Positions 40,901-46,750 of a stretch of DNA of 63,325 nt are shown piece after piece. The translations under genes were made by a program, and so were the position numbers. Source of the DNA: Planctomycetaceae bacterium (GTDB lineage: Bacteria; Planctomycetota; Phycisphaerae; Phycisphaerales; SM1A02); contig JAJTGK010000002.1 in assembly GCA_021297815.1 (NCBI GenBank), positions 1 through 63,325 on the forward strand, read 5' to 3'. Below the pieces are notes generated by a model, which saw only the letters and a list, made by a program, of their open reading frames with translations, was not told the DNA's origin and made no database searches. Numbering within the stretch: position 1 is the first letter of the stretch; every line of letters starts with the position of its first letter.

Positions 40901-43271
40901 GAGCCTGCTCGTCGCGGGCGGCCCCGAGGACGCCGCGATCGTGCGGCAGATCGTGGCGAAGCTCGACGAGATCCCGTCGAACCCCGCGATCGGCGTGCAT
41001 GTGCTGCCGCTGGCGGCGGCGCGCGCCGAGGTCATCGCGCCGCGCCTCCAGTCGCTGATGCGCGACCGCGCGAATTCGCTCGGCACCAGCGAGACGCCCG
41101 CCGACGCCGTGTCGATCGCGCCCGACATCGCGTCGAACTCCCTCATCGTCGCGTCGAGCGAGGAGAACCTCGAGGTCGTGAAGGGCCTCGTCGAGCTCCT
41201 TGCGAAGGCCGCGAAGGACCAGCTCACCGACAGGCCGTTCGAGATCATCGTGCTCGCGAAGTCGACCGCGGTCGACATGGCGCGCATGCTCGACGAGATG
41301 TATGTGGCCGAGGAGAACCGCCGCCGCGGCGAGAACACCGTGCAGGTCTCGGCCGACCAGCGCATCAACGCGATCATCGCGAGCGGCCCCGAGGCCGATG
41401 TCGCGGCCATCCGCCGCCTCGTCGCCCAGCTCGACGGCGCGAAGCCGAGCACGGTCGTCGAGATCAAGTACATCCCGCTCCAGGGCGCGAATGTGCAGGA
41501 GACGGTCGGCCTGATCCAGAGCGTGCTGTCGGGCAACACGCTCGGCGGCCGCAACGCGCAGCAGGCGACCGTGCTCAAGTACCTGCGCGAGATCGAGGGC
41601 GGCGACGGAGGCGAGGTCGAGATGGAGATCTCGGCGGCGACGCGCGCATCGATCTCGCTCACGCCCGATGTGCGCACGAACACGGTGATCGTGCGCGCGC
41701 CGCGCGACTCGATGGCGCTCATCGAGAAGATGATCAAGGACCTCGACAGCTCGACGAGCGGGTCGCAGAACATCCGCATCTTCAAGCTGGCGAACGCCGA
41801 CGCGAGCGCGATGGCGCGCATCCTGAAGGAGCTCTTCAACCTGCGCCAGTCGGGCAACCTCTATGTGCTCAAGCCGCGCGAGGCGGCCGAGGGCGCAGCG
41901 CCCGCGCCTGGTGCCGCGGCGACCGAAGGCACGCTCGGCGCCGACCTCACGCTCGTCCCCGACGACCGCCAGCAGCTCTCGATCACGGTCGACGACCGCA
42001 CGAACTCGCTGCTCGTCTCGGGCACGCCGAACTATCTCGAGCTCGTCGGCAAGGTCGTCGAGGAGCTCGACGCGCAGGAGGCGAATGCGCGCGAGACCAC
42101 GGTGTACAAGCTGAAGAACGCGGCGGCCACCGAGGTCGCGCGCGTGGTGAACGAGTTCGTGAGCGAGGACCAGCGCAAGATCCTGCAGACGCTCTCGGCC
42201 GAGGAGCTGCCGAGCGCCTCGAAGCTGCTCGAGGGCGAGGTGACGGTCGTCGGCGACCAGAAGTCGAACACGGTGCTCGTGACCGCGAGCCCGCGCTATC
42301 TCGAGAAGGTGCGGGCGATCATCGACGAGCTCGATGTCGATCCGCCGCAGGTGCTGATCCAGGTGCTTCTCGCCGAAGTCTCGCTCGACTCGACCGAGTC
42401 GCTCGGCGTCGAGTTCGGCCGCGGCCGCATCGACGATGTCGCGGTCGCCGCGGGCATGGGCAACCTTCCTGGCATCGGAAGCCGTGCGGGCACGCAGCTG
42501 CTCGGCTCCCTCTTCACGAACTCGGGCACGCCCAATGTGGCGATCGGCGCCGAGGACTTCGAGCTCCTCATCAACGCGCTCGCGTCGCAGAGCCGCGTGC
42601 AGGTGCTGTCGAACCCGAGCGTGATGGTCGAGAACAACTCCGAGGGCTTCCTGCAGGTCGGCGAGACGATCCGCCTGCCGTCGGGCGTGAGCTTCTCGAG
42701 CGCGGGGCAGCAGTCGAGCGTGACGCCCGAGGACATCGGCATCCTGCTCAAGGTCACGCCGTCGATCAACCCCGAGGGCTTCGTGCGCATGGAGATCGAG
42801 CCCGAGATCTCGCGCCTCTCGCTGCAGACCACGCAGATCTCGGAGAACTTCAACTCGCCCGTGGTCACGCGGCGCCGCGCCACCACGACTGTCACCGTGA
42901 AGGACGGGCAGACCGTCGTGATCGGCGGCCTGATCAGCGACCGCTTCGAGCGCGTCGACAAGAAGGTGCCGCTGCTCGGCGACATTCCGCTCGTGGGCGC
43001 GCTGTTCCGGCAGTTCAAGGAGAACACCTCGAAGACCGAGCTCCTGATCGTGCTGACGCCGCATGTGGTGCGCTCGCCCGCGTCGGGCGGCGTCGAGCGC
43101 GCGAAGGAGCTCGCCGAGGAGCAGCTGCGCAAGCTCAACCTGCCGCCCGCGCTGATCGACCAGATCCGCAAGGGCGAGCTCGACGGAACGGGCTCGCGTG
43201 TCGACGACGGCCGTCGCACGAATGTCGAGCGCTCCGCGCCCGCCGATCCCGCGACGGAGCCGAAGCCATGA
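28947..43271 (+). CDS. gspD: Giant type II secretion secretin (GspD) with about 52 tandem N-domains
   Basis: 4,774 residues; ordinary GspD is 600-800. In order: a signal peptide-like segment (about 10-30), a Pro/Ala/Gln linker, an N0 domain (IRFNFKGQTYDQILDYFSRT), then about 52 N-domain repeats, then the secretin barrel domain. Each repeat is about 85 residues and centres on a strand such as TNSLIVSA followed by a helix ending LVxxLD. The barrel shows VQVLSNPSVMVENN, VKDGQTVVIGGLISD, VPLLGDIPLVGALFR and LIVLTPHVV. A ~65-residue helical, charged tail may be a pilotin-binding S domain. The oligomer would form the outer-membrane channel plus an extremely long periplasmic tube. ATG 28947 is chosen (AAGGA 8 bases upstream); GTG 28917 would add 10 residues. 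A block of about 390 residues is duplicated internally. The frame is intact throughout. Confidence 0.93.
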   Translation: MPKRPIDSTHVVTPLILAAVSVQPIVIAASADTPVQDAAQSAPAPAAQSAPAPQSAPAPQSAQQPPRIRFNFKGQTYDQILDYFSRTTGYPVVRETEVPKGTVDYIFPKDYSLDEALQTLNVLLQTQNCMLRVEGGRMFLQKLDDMKRENVPTYVGMLPAQVSDDQVVTVLLPLLNAQAKPVAEQLKNLIATYGSVTALEQQNAVLVVETAAQIRRLQKLIDELDRQDVENIIEFIPIRNTKASLLMQSLQALMGERVVEYVVNPADGKRVKIEENRVAGLVIAADDRTNSIVARGAKAKIDQLRQTIDLLDIPAANDAAPTASGGRGMKTFEVPKVKAASAKERLDQLFAAYPADKKPTIVALPEANRVTVVGDLGSIDDAERLVNEMEGFDPSRAPAKPSATVRERLRGDRAVAALELESASPEAILAAVKSLLSKRQQDEIALVAGPDGRTLLVAADSADITGVRAIVETLDRPQNIERQVRLMRVTSADAEASVSRARELYEQQTPAADASRSLRIELDAKSRELVLVGSAQGIARFTELLNQVDATRAIERETRQVALLNTLPSTVAPQLRELAKQVLDPRDGTVFTPPSIEPVDALKQVIVSGTPAQVAQVQQLAAGLDRPNRDAYAFRAIPVPGVDAARLVERAAAVYAQLAKGAPEGERDLPQVEVDASSGALLVSGRREAVAAYEQALAQARLLLPPPRTAKLVPMKAALAADVAAKLGPLLASAAPVDPSRTVPPAEIRVVEPTNALYVVGEAPQVAMVESFIADLDVASAEALPPLRLLQLRGGDAPQIATMLTQRYGARAPDERRAKPVRVEADATTNTLVVTAHADVFDEIRSFVEDINRAGENAGAPARETFVVALKAAKAADLAAALDRLYPAPPVPLDARGRPLPHLQKPKEVFVAADAVTNSLIVEAPTERRASFVQLVETLDRTPLPPQAELRTYRVEKGDLERIAGSLRDLAARGMLAKPSTDGAKPVEVLVQTEAASRTLIVAGDATTFEKTEALLKQLQAVPVKRGVRVIDAGAADPAQVVAKAMKLAGIEPPAEGADPAVATEIDAANGTIVASGEEEPLARFAESCRQLLAATSPSADVRVVALTHAKAADAKAYLDGLANSRLGQSAGFAREPAIEVLERTNSLLVAADARQHELLAVLVRNLDVPSGTTPPLRILQLRTADAATLAQALNASYMQRSLEEKAAKPVQVSSEPQTNALIVAAHPDVLPEIQKIVEELNGSSRQSASDREIRIFSLKVARAAELAKTIDEMYPQPPVPVDPRGRARPELQPPREVVVRADVQTNSLIVDAPVGRMAGFDKLVEQLDRAQATPEAEIRTWRLADSSLETVAKTIKDLAAAGQLGSEGATTVVSVEPVSKTLVVSGVPAVFPKIEQVVRGVEGAAQPATTLRVFKLKSARAESLAPIVRSALEGRLAQIDPTLASKPGRVLDVAAERRSNALIISAPDALMPVVEELVRQLDDGSASAGDPVVRVKPLAYADAAQVAASLSQALAAATNPATREPLAVKVIPAAGANALLLVGPATDLDEAEKLITPLDERPALDAVDAKTFALKNADSTRLAPLVQRLLSDQQETDPRIVLERMRRNRGQADSVPPVRVEPDPRTNSLIVSGASRIMAVAEGLIRELDRDGDAASRTWSVFTPSKAPVTQLVDEARRVLDATLPQGGARLELSALPQSGTVVVVGTAEQAERAKALLAELDGKAFAAPEADFRVVQLKHVAPDVAVSALNGVLLDRSRWPASLVAAAKAGAPVMEPKVVADPLNARVVVTAPSALMAVATQVVEQLDRPREGDSPAEIRVYPLSQAGAADVAKAVEQALAARSASRPNARKASVSAEPTSNSIVVAADPAQLDEVDAVIRAIDVRGPRDAARVRTVFLKHARAEQMAPLVEQLLAGEAKRAERARPSAGAAVAAEPELRVIADARLNAVVVSATPGALDAAEQMLAQLDVAPGQGVERAVRVLTLRNADATEIARNLTDLFETDDGTETPPIIRVSAASNSLLVRATDRQFETIEGVVSKLDGAAIGGARTLRSVPLDPSRGDAEEIARLLRRMLEEGAGEVEVISVEELLKRYDAPKPEGKTQGRALPRTGDFGMPSWPPALPARLAAVVTAAFAQVPPADAAAAGGDTKSGDGVTVAVDKDSNSLLLLGSPREIERALRLVEQAARTLPVEGSRIRAVRLPASSDAAKLASLVNGALARMTPAGGTAGDLAKRVAVVADEETRSLLVVSNDRDFEAVGQLIATVARGQQSEQLVVKSYVLRNAGASRVAEALQSVVAQGAGAKLRSLAVTIVGDGAPDPAAAERAFDPSRLRVVAEKDANAVTVIGSPEAVAFADRFIAFADREERAVAPEMRLVPLKHAKAAELARSLQAIFAARGRALSQQGMVVSIPEFAPDERTNMIVVAGGAESSAEIERLVGMLDQPTASGAQPLETIALASAVPSVVATTIDKVVLSVDATRRASTQVVADDAAGVLLVRAEPAVLEEIRAVVKETDRAGARQYAIRQIKLERADASRVATAVQKLFDDRAAIASGGRARGARSVSIVGDPRSSTLFIAASDTDLAEITELVKGFDAADAAPAFDFKVFALKEARAGELARTVEQMVGDMGRGGAPAGDDAVSVRADEKRNLLVVAGRGDRFALVAQIVEMLDVKPAEGEQRLVRTYPAPAGELDQVAGLVRDAIGERPQRPWESQAPAGAGGASRVIPIARSRQIVVRATAAQHDEVKSLLEALGKTLVQEGRQTAVIPVEFASPAELASTLRQFLDDRAAGNGGAASTATIVSSASGGALLVAGNADEIATVRDLVARLDQPQTGTDRRSDIIVLRKGQAGDIARMVGEQFKARGGTGGVAITPDVRTNSVLVSAPAAQFEQVRALIDRLDAPSSAEESIIRTFTLSSAKADDAVKVLTTALQLDAKGRTQGVAVKVDEAGPAVQVNARIVADRRSNSIVVTATAESFPVIEKLLSQLEQSPSRVQVEYRIIALKAANATEVAGTLDRLVGTEIKSDGTEPARIEADLAENRLIVASTPEQFETIRKVVEAIDVAPLSKRITEFVALKAAKARGVQEALGYFYGRGALDTDSPAKKSVRIVADEGTNSLVVSAEESEWPAIRELVAKLDDEQYDGSRQLRVVGLKHADAKSVAAAINEAFKPQPIVAPPAQRGAEQQPIVVQQKTEELVTASADAFSNNLVIAASPANMRKIDAIIAQLDQPDFSQLPPPQLIQVRYGNPEQLARAIERVYGPGREAGRDRGLRIVGDATSNALIVRASEEDFAQISAIAEALQQQAGEQGLQVHLLRLKSAPAPRVAAAIREAFVQRARQANLPFSIQIDTVSNSLVVASTGPLFDEVKSLVEQMDALAPDASKGIFIIDLTNTSPEAAKKVIEDIGLDRPQPADSVSKVVSEPIKVSVATGRAALVVVANPADRDTILSLLKSIDAEPPGADADVRIVRMKNAAAAGVAQIMNAMVAQGTQPAGAAGASRQADLARALQEQVRRLRIQPDGAGSPIALDLQKPIRILADATSNSILISSTKENVAALEEAARLFDTLPVTEAAVVRVFPLENIQATQFMRIVRELFTQGKQIGALTGTQVKAVAESATGAALAQDIAISVDDRTNTVVVAGKEEAVALVEVLRERLDSQLSVGWIEPRIVKLQWADAREIADTLRAVLVEGSTKLPESAPLQKQVGRIRMAREGAAAGQGAIESDVFVPFSQLVVRPDLATNSLVLVGSVQNLEIVGELIRQLDTEAAAPGSLVRIYPLENASASRIGPQIVTLFEQQFTAKVIRAEDRVRVIPDERLNSLVVSTSPRSFAVIEELLKTLDRKVAPEFREIRTIDVKNASAPRLAAILTRMMDARVERLKRTNPETADLERAVITADERTNQLLVAAGADAFDVIRSLVGDLDSERLMEESSVEVVPVRKTNMERLAGAIGQILDRRYAELTPEVAKRVKPLVIADPRTSSLLVAGGPEDAAIVRQIVAKLDEIPSNPAIGVHVLPLAAARAEVIAPRLQSLMRDRANSLGTSETPADAVSIAPDIASNSLIVASSEENLEVVKGLVELLAKAAKDQLTDRPFEIIVLAKSTAVDMARMLDEMYVAEENRRRGENTVQVSADQRINAIIASGPEADVAAIRRLVAQLDGAKPSTVVEIKYIPLQGANVQETVGLIQSVLSGNTLGGRNAQQATVLKYLREIEGGDGGEVEMEISAATRASISLTPDVRTNTVIVRAPRDSMALIEKMIKDLDSSTSGSQNIRIFKLANADASAMARILKELFNLRQSGNLYVLKPREAAEGAAPAPGAAATEGTLGADLTLVPDDRQQLSITVDDRTNSLLVSGTPNYLELVGKVVEELDAQEANARETTVYKLKNAAATEVARVVNEFVSEDQRKILQTLSAEELPSASKLLEGEVTVVGDQKSNTVLVTASPRYLEKVRAIIDELDVDPPQVLIQVLLAEVSLDSTESLGVEFGRGRIDDVAVAAGMGNLPGIGSRAGTQLLGSLFTNSGTPNVAIGAEDFELLINALASQSRVQVLSNPSVMVENNSEGFLQVGETIRLPSGVSFSSAGQQSSVTPEDIGILLKVTPSINPEGFVRMEIEPEISRLSLQTTQISENFNSPVVTRRRATTTVTVKDGQTVVIGGLISDRFERVDKKVPLLGDIPLVGALFRQFKENTSKTELLIVLTPHVVRSPASGGVERAKELAEEQLRKLNLPPALIDQIRKGELDGTGSRVDDGRRTNVERSAPADPATEPKP

Positions 43272-43822
43272 GGCGCGCCGTGCTGGCCGCCGTGGCGGCC
43301 GCGTGCAGCGCGCTCGCGGCGTGCGAGACCACCGTGACCACCGCCGACGGCACGCCGCCCGTGCCGAAGCCGACCGCGCCCGCACCTGCGCCCGAGGGCG
43401 CGGTGCCGAACGCGATCGCGATCACCTTCGCGCCGAAGCCCGCCGACACGAACGGCAACCTGCTGCCCGATTCGCTGCAGGTGACGGCGTATCTCTTCGC
43501 GCGCCCGCACCCGACGCCCGTCTTCCACGACGGCGAGTTCCACTTCGCGATCTACCGCTCGGGCGAGGCGGGCAGCGCCGACACGCCAGGCGCGACCCCG
43601 CTGCGCGCGTGGACGATCTCGCGCGACGGCGTGCGCTTCGCGCGCTCGATGGCGCTCGCGGGGCCGTGCCATGAGTTCACGCTGTCGCTGCTCGCCAACG
43701 GCGGCACCGACGAACTGCCCGTCGAGAGCGTCGATCTCGTCGCGTGGTTCGTGCCCGAGGGCGGCGAGCGCGTGTGGATGCGCGGCGTGCGCGGCGTGCA
43801 GTTCGCGCGGCCTGAGCGCTAG
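43268..43822 (+). CDS. Small lipoprotein coupled to the secretin gene (candidate pilotin)
   Basis: 184 residues. The signal peptide ends in a lipobox, CSALAAC, with the lipidated Cys at about residue 19; a Pro/Ala/Thr linker follows, then a beta-rich domain of about 130 residues (AITFAPKPADTNGNLLPDS, LQVTAYLFARP, FHFAIYRSGEAG, VDLVAWFVPEGGERVWMRG). I do not recognise the family. Its ATG overlaps the gspD stop by 4 bases (ATGA), so it is translationally coupled to the secretin. Many secretins need an outer-membrane lipoprotein (pilotin) for targeting, so a pilotin role is a fair inference from position and lipobox, not from homology. The operon terminator follows 34 bases later. Confidence 0.75.
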   Translation: MRRAVLAAVAAACSALAACETTVTTADGTPPVPKPTAPAPAPEGAVPNAIAITFAPKPADTNGNLLPDSLQVTAYLFARPHPTPVFHDGEFHFAIYRSGEAGSADTPGATPLRAWTISRDGVRFARSMALAGPCHEFTLSLLANGGTDELPVESVDLVAWFVPEGGERVWMRGVRGVQFARPER

Positions 43823-43856
43823 CCGCGGCGCATGCAACCACGGGCGAAAAACGAGA

Positions 43857-43881
43857 AAGGCCGTCCTGTTCGGACGGCCTT
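43857..43881. terminator. Strong hairpin terminator after the secretion operon
   Basis: Perfect 10-bp stem AAGGCCGTCC / GGACGGCCTT around a five-base loop. The arms begin with AA and end with TT, so it works in both directions: it can stop the gsp transcript on the + strand and the tRNA-Gln transcript arriving on the - strand, whose 3' end is 10 bases away. Confidence 0.85.
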
Positions 43882-43891
43882 CCGCGTCAAG

Positions 43892-43962
43892 CTGGGGATC
43901 CTAGATTCGAACTAGGACAAAGTGAACCAGAATCACTTGTGCTACCGTTACACCAATCCCCA
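43892..43962 (-). tRNA. tRNA-Gln (CTG anticodon)
   Basis: Read on the minus strand, a 71-base cloverleaf forms: a 7-bp acceptor (TGGGGAT / ATCCCCA), a 4-bp D stem, an anticodon stem AGTGA/TCACT with loop TTCTGGT giving anticodon CTG, and a T arm CCTAG-TTCGAAT-CTAGG. The discriminator base is G, and no CCA is encoded. A strong bidirectional hairpin lies just beyond its 3' end. Confidence 0.93.
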
Positions 43963-44060
43963 AAGGTGTCGCGCCATCGTAGCCGCGACGCCGCATTCTT
44001 CAAGTCGGTTGCACGCGGGCGGGGGCCGAATGGTTCGTGGATTTCCGCGTCCGCGCGCGA

Positions 44061-45155
44061 TTATCGCGCCGTCAGGGCCGCGTGTGCCGCACCCGTCGCG
44101 GGAGCGGAGGCCCTGGTGGGGCTCGACGCGGGCAGGAACCGCTCGGCGATCTGGATCGCGTTCAGCGCCGCACCCTTCCTGATCTGGTCGCCGCAGACAA
44201 AGAGCGCCGCGCCGCGCGCGCCGGGCACGCTCTGATCCATGCGGATCCGCCCGACGAGCACATCGTCGCCGCCCGCCGCATCGAGCGGCTCGGGGAAGCG
44301 GTTGGCCGCGCGGTCGTCGACCACGCGAACACCTGGCGCGGCCGCGAGCAGCGCGCGGATCTCGCCTTCGCTCGTCGCGCGCGCGAACTCGAGGTGGATC
44401 GCCTCGGCGTGGGCGCGCAGCGTGGGCACGCGCACGCAGGTCGCCGCCACGCGCACCGCGTCCGACTCCCACATGCGGCGCGTCTCGGTGAGAAGCTTGC
44501 GTTCCTCCTCGTTCGAACCGTCGTCGCCGACGGCCGAGTTGTGGCTGAACACATTGAACAGGTACTGCCGTCCGAAGATGGTCGTGTCGAGCGGGGTTCC
44601 CGCGGCGAAGGCGCGCGCCTGCGATTCGAGCTCGGCCATCGCCGCGGCGCCCGCGCCCGACGCGGCCTGGTAGGTCGCGGCCACCATGCGCTCGACGCCG
44701 AGCGCGCGGTGAAGCGGCGTGACGGCGACCAGCGCGATGATCGTCGAGCAGTTCGGGTTCGCGATGATCGCAGGGCTACGCACCGCCTCGAGCGCGTGCG
44801 GGTTCACCTCGGGCACGACGAGCGGGCATGCGGGATCCGCGCGGAACGCGCTCGAATTGTCGACGACCAGCGTGCCCGCCTCGCGGAATCGGGGGCCCCA
44901 CTCCTTCGAGATGCCCTTGCCCGCCGAGAACAACGCGAGGTGGATGCCCTCGATCGCCGCGCCCGAGTCGAGCGACTCGACGACCACCGAGCCTCCGCGG
45001 AAGGGAATGCGCATTCCCGCCGAGCGCGGCGACGCGAACAGCCGCAGCGAACGCGCAGGAAACGCGCGCTCCTCGAGGATGGCGAGCATCTCGCGTCCGA
45101 CGGCACCCGTGGCGCCGACGATCGCGACGACAGGGTCGTGTGGCAACTGCATCAT
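44061..45155 (-). CDS. asd: Aspartate-semialdehyde dehydrogenase
   Basis: 364 residues. It reduces aspartyl phosphate to aspartate semialdehyde with NADPH, the branch point to lysine/diaminopimelate, threonine and methionine. VAIVGATGAVGREML (residues 9-23) binds the nucleotide; NPNCSTI holds the catalytic Cys; DNSSAFR and SNEEERKLLTETRR are further family blocks; RVPTLRAHAE holds the substrate Arg and catalytic His. The C-terminal 20 residues are Ala/Pro/Ser-rich. The start is one of two adjacent ATG codons (45155 or 45152). It diverges from apaG, with about 50 bases between them. Confidence 0.95.
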   Translation of the reverse strand: MMQLPHDPVVAIVGATGAVGREMLAILEERAFPARSLRLFASPRSAGMRIPFRGGSVVVESLDSGAAIEGIHLALFSAGKGISKEWGPRFREAGTLVVDNSSAFRADPACPLVVPEVNPHALEAVRSPAIIANPNCSTIIALVAVTPLHRALGVERMVAATYQAASGAGAAAMAELESQARAFAAGTPLDTTIFGRQYLFNVFSHNSAVGDDGSNEEERKLLTETRRMWESDAVRVAATCVRVPTLRAHAEAIHLEFARATSEGEIRALLAAAPGVRVVDDRAANRFPEPLDAAGGDDVLVGRIRMDQSVPGARGAALFVCGDQIRKGAALNAIQIAERFLPASSPTRASAPATGAAHAALTAR

Positions 45156-45203
45156 GGCGGTGGAGGATATCGCGCGCCGCGCGTCGCGCCTATCCTGCGC
45201 GCC

Positions 45204-45608
45204 ATGACGACTGCCACCACCGCGGCACCCAAGCACGGGTCCGACACCGTCACTGAGGATGTCCGCGTGACGGTGCGGCCTGAGTTCATGCCGCTGCAGT
45301 CGTCGGTCGGCGAAGGCCGCTACCTGTTCGCATACCATGTTCGCATGGTGAACAACGGCGCTTCGCGCATGCGGCTCGCGTCGCGCTTCTGGCGCATCGT
45401 CGATGCCGACGGCGAGGCGCGCGTGACCGAGGGTCCGGGCGTGGTGGGCCAGCACCCCGAGCTCGGCCCCGGCGACAGCTTCGAGTACTCGAGCTTCTGC
45501 CCGCTCGGCACCGCGTGGGGCACGATGGAAGGCCACTTCCTCTTCGAACGCGAGGGCAAGCCGCTCGCCGTGCAGGTCGGGCGCTTCTACCTCGTCGCGC
45601 GCGCGTGA
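45204..45608 (+). CDS. apaG: ApaG domain protein
   Basis: 134 residues. The ApaG fibronectin-like fold is clear: VTVRPEFMPLQSSVGEGRYLFAYHVRM, then LASRFWRIVDADG, GPGVVGQHPELGPGDSFEYSS and GTMEGHFLF. ApaG proteins are small cytoplasmic proteins linked to cobalt/magnesium resistance and dinucleotide polyphosphate metabolism in enterobacteria, but the biochemical role is unsettled. Its start diverges from asd; it converges on trpS, with only 7 bases between the stops. Confidence 0.9.
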   Translation: MTTATTAAPKHGSDTVTEDVRVTVRPEFMPLQSSVGEGRYLFAYHVRMVNNGASRMRLASRFWRIVDADGEARVTEGPGVVGQHPELGPGDSFEYSSFCPLGTAWGTMEGHFLFEREGKPLAVQVGRFYLVARA

Positions 45609-45615
45609 CGGCAGC

Positions 45616-46695
45616 TCAGCGGTAGCCGAGCGTTCGCGGCCAACACACGAGGTTCGCGTGGTGCTTCACGCGCTCGAGCGTCGCCTCGGCGAGCTTGTTC
45701 GCGCGCTCGCAGCCCGCCTTCAGGATCTCGAGCACCAGGTCGTCGCGGCCCTCGTACTTCGCGCGCCGCTCGCGCATCGGGGCCAGCAGCTCGTTGATCG
45801 CGGCCGCGACCTCGAGCTTCACATGCCCGTCGCCGATGTTGTCGCCCTTCGCGTACCGCTCCTCGAGCTCCTTCATGCGCGCCTAGGCCTTCATGAAGGT
45901 GCGCACATACTGGAAGAGGACATTGTTCACATCGCCGGGCTCGGTGGGGCTCTGGCGACCCGTGAAGATCTTCTTCACCTTCTTCTCGACCTCCTTCGGA
46001 TCGTCGGCGATGAAGATGGCGTTGTTGAGCGACTTCGACATCTTGTTGACGCCGTCGATGCCCGCGAGGCGCCCGACCGCGCCGACATCCGCGCGCGGAA
46101 TCGGGAACACGCCGCCGAGCTTCACATGGTCGTCGTCCTCGGCGTGCTCGTCGACGCCGCAGAAGATCTGGTTGAAGCGCCGCGCGACCTCGCGCGTGAG
46201 CTCGAGGTGCGGCACCTGGTCCTCGCCCACGGGCACGCCCACGGGGCGGAACGCCAGGATGTCGGCGGTCTGCCCGACCGCGTACAGCGGGAAGCCGAAC
46301 GAATAGGTGTCGCCGAGGCCCTTCGTCTCGATCTCGGTCTTCAGCGTGGGGTTGCGCATCACGCGGTTGAAGGGCAGCAGCATCGCGAAGAGGAAGGTGA
46401 GCTCCGCGATCGCGGGCACCTCGCTCTGCAGGAAGATCGTCGTCTTCTCGGGGTCGATGCCCATCGCGAGGTAGTCGCGCACGATCGCGACCGAGTCGCG
46501 CTTGATGTCCTCGCTCTTCGCGAGCCGCGTGGTGTACGCGTGCATGTTCGCGATGATGAAGTAGCAGTCGTGCGTGTGCTGCAGCTCGACGCGGCGCTTC
46601 ACGCTGCCGACCCAGTGGCCGAGGTGGAGCTGGCCCGTGGGCGTGTCGCCCGTCAGGATGCGTGGCTTGCCTGCGATCGCGTCGGCGGTGCTCAT
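45616..46695 (-). CDS. trpS: Tryptophanyl-tRNA synthetase, interrupted by an in-frame TAG
   Basis: The frame from ATG 46695 encodes 270 residues with the class I signatures TPTGQLHLGHWVG (HIGH-like, near residue 18) and NKMSKS (near residue 205), then stops at TAG (45883-45885). The same frame continues immediately as ARMKELEERYAKGDNIGDG and runs 88 more residues to the TGA at 45616; this tail is the normal C-terminal helical region (VKLEVAAAINELLAPMRERR). Joined, it gives 359 codons, the usual TrpS size. One base (TAG in place of, for example, GAG) separates the two states. It could be a sequencing error, a nonsense mutation, readthrough, or two polypeptides, since an ATG lies 6 bases after the stop. 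The CPBP gene precedes it by 55 bases. Confidence 0.8.
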
Positions 46696-46750
46696 GGGGA
46701 TGGGAAGATACGGCCTTTCGCGGCGGAATGGCCGCGAGCGGCCGCGCGCC

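Noticed and set aside
28401-43385. Very long open frames on the minus strand opposite the secretin gene (about 2,560 and 2,080 residues)
   Set aside because: They mirror the strongly biased codons of gspD, contain Arg/His/Leu-rich low-complexity protein with no recognisable domain, and have no ribosome-binding sites. They are shadows of the GC-rich coding strand.
45883-45885. Pyrrolysine or other recoding at the trpS TAG
   Set aside because: No PYLIS-like structure or pyl gene is visible, and one base change restores a standard TrpS. Error or mutation is the simpler reading, so I list it only as a check.
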